DNA of 64,000 bases, taken from Asparagopsis taxiformis. Taxonomy: Eukaryota > Rhodophyta > Florideophyceae > Bonnemaisoniales > Bonnemaisoniaceae. The first letter of the stretch is position 1; the number at the start of each line of letters is the position of its first letter. The stretch is taken from contig JALQPE010002028.1 of assembly GCA_030407315.1 (NCBI GenBank), positions 1 to 64,000 on the forward strand, in the 5' to 3' direction. Positions 63,386 to 64,000 of this stretch are shown here, in pieces. Under the pieces are notes generated by a model that ran no database searches, was not told the origin of the DNA, and saw only the letters and a program-made list of their open reading frames with translations. Both the position numbers and the translations under genes were made by a program.

Positions 63386-64000
63386 TCACTTCAATTTCGA
63401 ATTGCCCTCCCAATGTCCAACGACATATTCTCCTTCTTCACTTTGATGCTGCTCAGTTTTGAGGAATATGTGAGATCGGATCGGTAACTTGTATTGAAGA
63501 CCCTTATCGCTCTCAAAGCCTTCCTCGTGGTGATAAACATCCCCTCGGCAGACAAGAACAGAATATGGTGGTACTTCACACCTCTTCATTGGAACTCTGT
63601 ATAACTCTTTGTTGGGATGGGATAAACAGACATGACTGTAGGGTGCAAGCACGAGGCCGAATCCATCTGCGCCGCTTGACATCATGAAGTAGGATGGCGG
63701 AGAAGGGGGACTGTTAACTTCATCTATTCCCACTTCATAGTCTGTATGTCCAGCACGAGGTTTAGTCCGCTCTCCAGTCAGCACTAAAGTAGTTCCAGTG
63801 CTGGGGAAGGCCATCGGGTCCTTCCCACTAGTCCTCAATTCCAAACCTTCCGCACAAATACCTAGACCGAGCTCAACAATCATCTTCTTCAGATAGAGAT
63901 TATTATTGTTATCCTCGAGGTCATCACATAAGCTCTTCCGCTTTGTTATAAAGATTCCTCTGCCCTTCTCACCTTCTTCATCAGAGTTTTTCCCATCCAT
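63386..64000 (-). CDS. 2OG-Fe(II) oxygenase-like protein, C-terminal part (runs off the window)
   Basis: 204 codons up to the window edge, where an ATG happens to fall; the gene almost certainly continues. It keeps the metal ligands (AGHTDYE), SYFMMSSGADGFG, VPPYSVLVCRGD, the distal histidine in DVYHHEEG and the arginine in LPIRSHIFL. Among the four relatives it is closest to the relic at 1.6-3.64 kb. It follows the same direction as the 947-residue gene, with an H2 hairpin between them. If complete it should show a ParB-like domain about 2 kb beyond the window. Confidence 0.75.
   Translation of the reverse strand: MDGKNSDEEGEKGRGIFITKRKSLCDDLEDNNNNLYLKKMIVELGLGICAEGLELRTSGKDPMAFPSTGTTLVLTGERTKPRAGHTDYEVGIDEVNSPPSPPSYFMMSSGADGFGLVLAPYSHVCLSHPNKELYRVPMKRCEVPPYSVLVCRGDVYHHEEGFESDKGLQYKLPIRSHIFLKTEQHQSEEGEYVVGHWEGNSKLK

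Noticed and set aside
20518..64000. Integrated giant virus or Maverick/Polinton
   Set aside because: No capsid, packaging ATPase, protein-primed polymerase or integrase was found outside the copia elements.

Overview
The window looks like a repeat-rich stretch of a eukaryotic nuclear genome. It has Ty1/copia LTR retrotransposons primed from an initiator-tRNA half molecule, spliceosomal intron signals with GT..AG borders, SET and Tudor-like chromatin domains, and no bacterial operons. Long intronless genes and the copia type would suit a red alga, but that is inference; no rRNA or organelle marker fixes the taxon.

Layout. 1-13.6 kb: a decayed 2-oxoglutarate/Fe(II) oxygenase-like gene (about 1.6-3.64 kb), then about 5 kb of perfect-palindrome arrays and tandem repeats (4.0-9.06 kb), then 4 kb with no recognisable gene. 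13.9-20.5 kb: copia element 1, with identical 488-bp LTRs, 5-bp target duplications, an intact 1360-codon gag-pol and an extra spliced zinc-finger gene; it interrupts a reading frame. 20.5-42.2 kb: gene cassettes bordered by 120-140 bp hairpins. These are an unknown gene, a ParB-like plus 2OG oxygenase gene (broken), a ParB-like plus DNA methyltransferase (DPPY) plus SET gene (frameshifted), and two copies of a convergent pair, family A (unknown) and family B (Tudor-like). 43-47.2 kb: a GC-rich island with a broken gene and a low-complexity gene. 47.2-53.6 kb: copia element 2, dead, with mosaic LTRs; it abuts a truncated third family B gene. 55.4-64 kb: a second methyltransferase plus SET cassette, an intact 947-residue ParB-like/2OG oxygenase gene, and another oxygenase gene cut by the window edge, again separated by hairpins.

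The most interesting reading is that 20-64 kb and the relic at the left end form one family of hairpin-bordered cassettes. They encode a putative DNA-modification toolkit: a ParB-like targeting domain joined either to a DNA methyltransferase with SET (writer) or to a 2OG-Fe(II) oxygenase (possible base oxidiser or eraser), alongside Tudor-like putative readers. No transposase, integrase (outside the copia elements) or replication gene was recognised, so whether the cassettes move is open.
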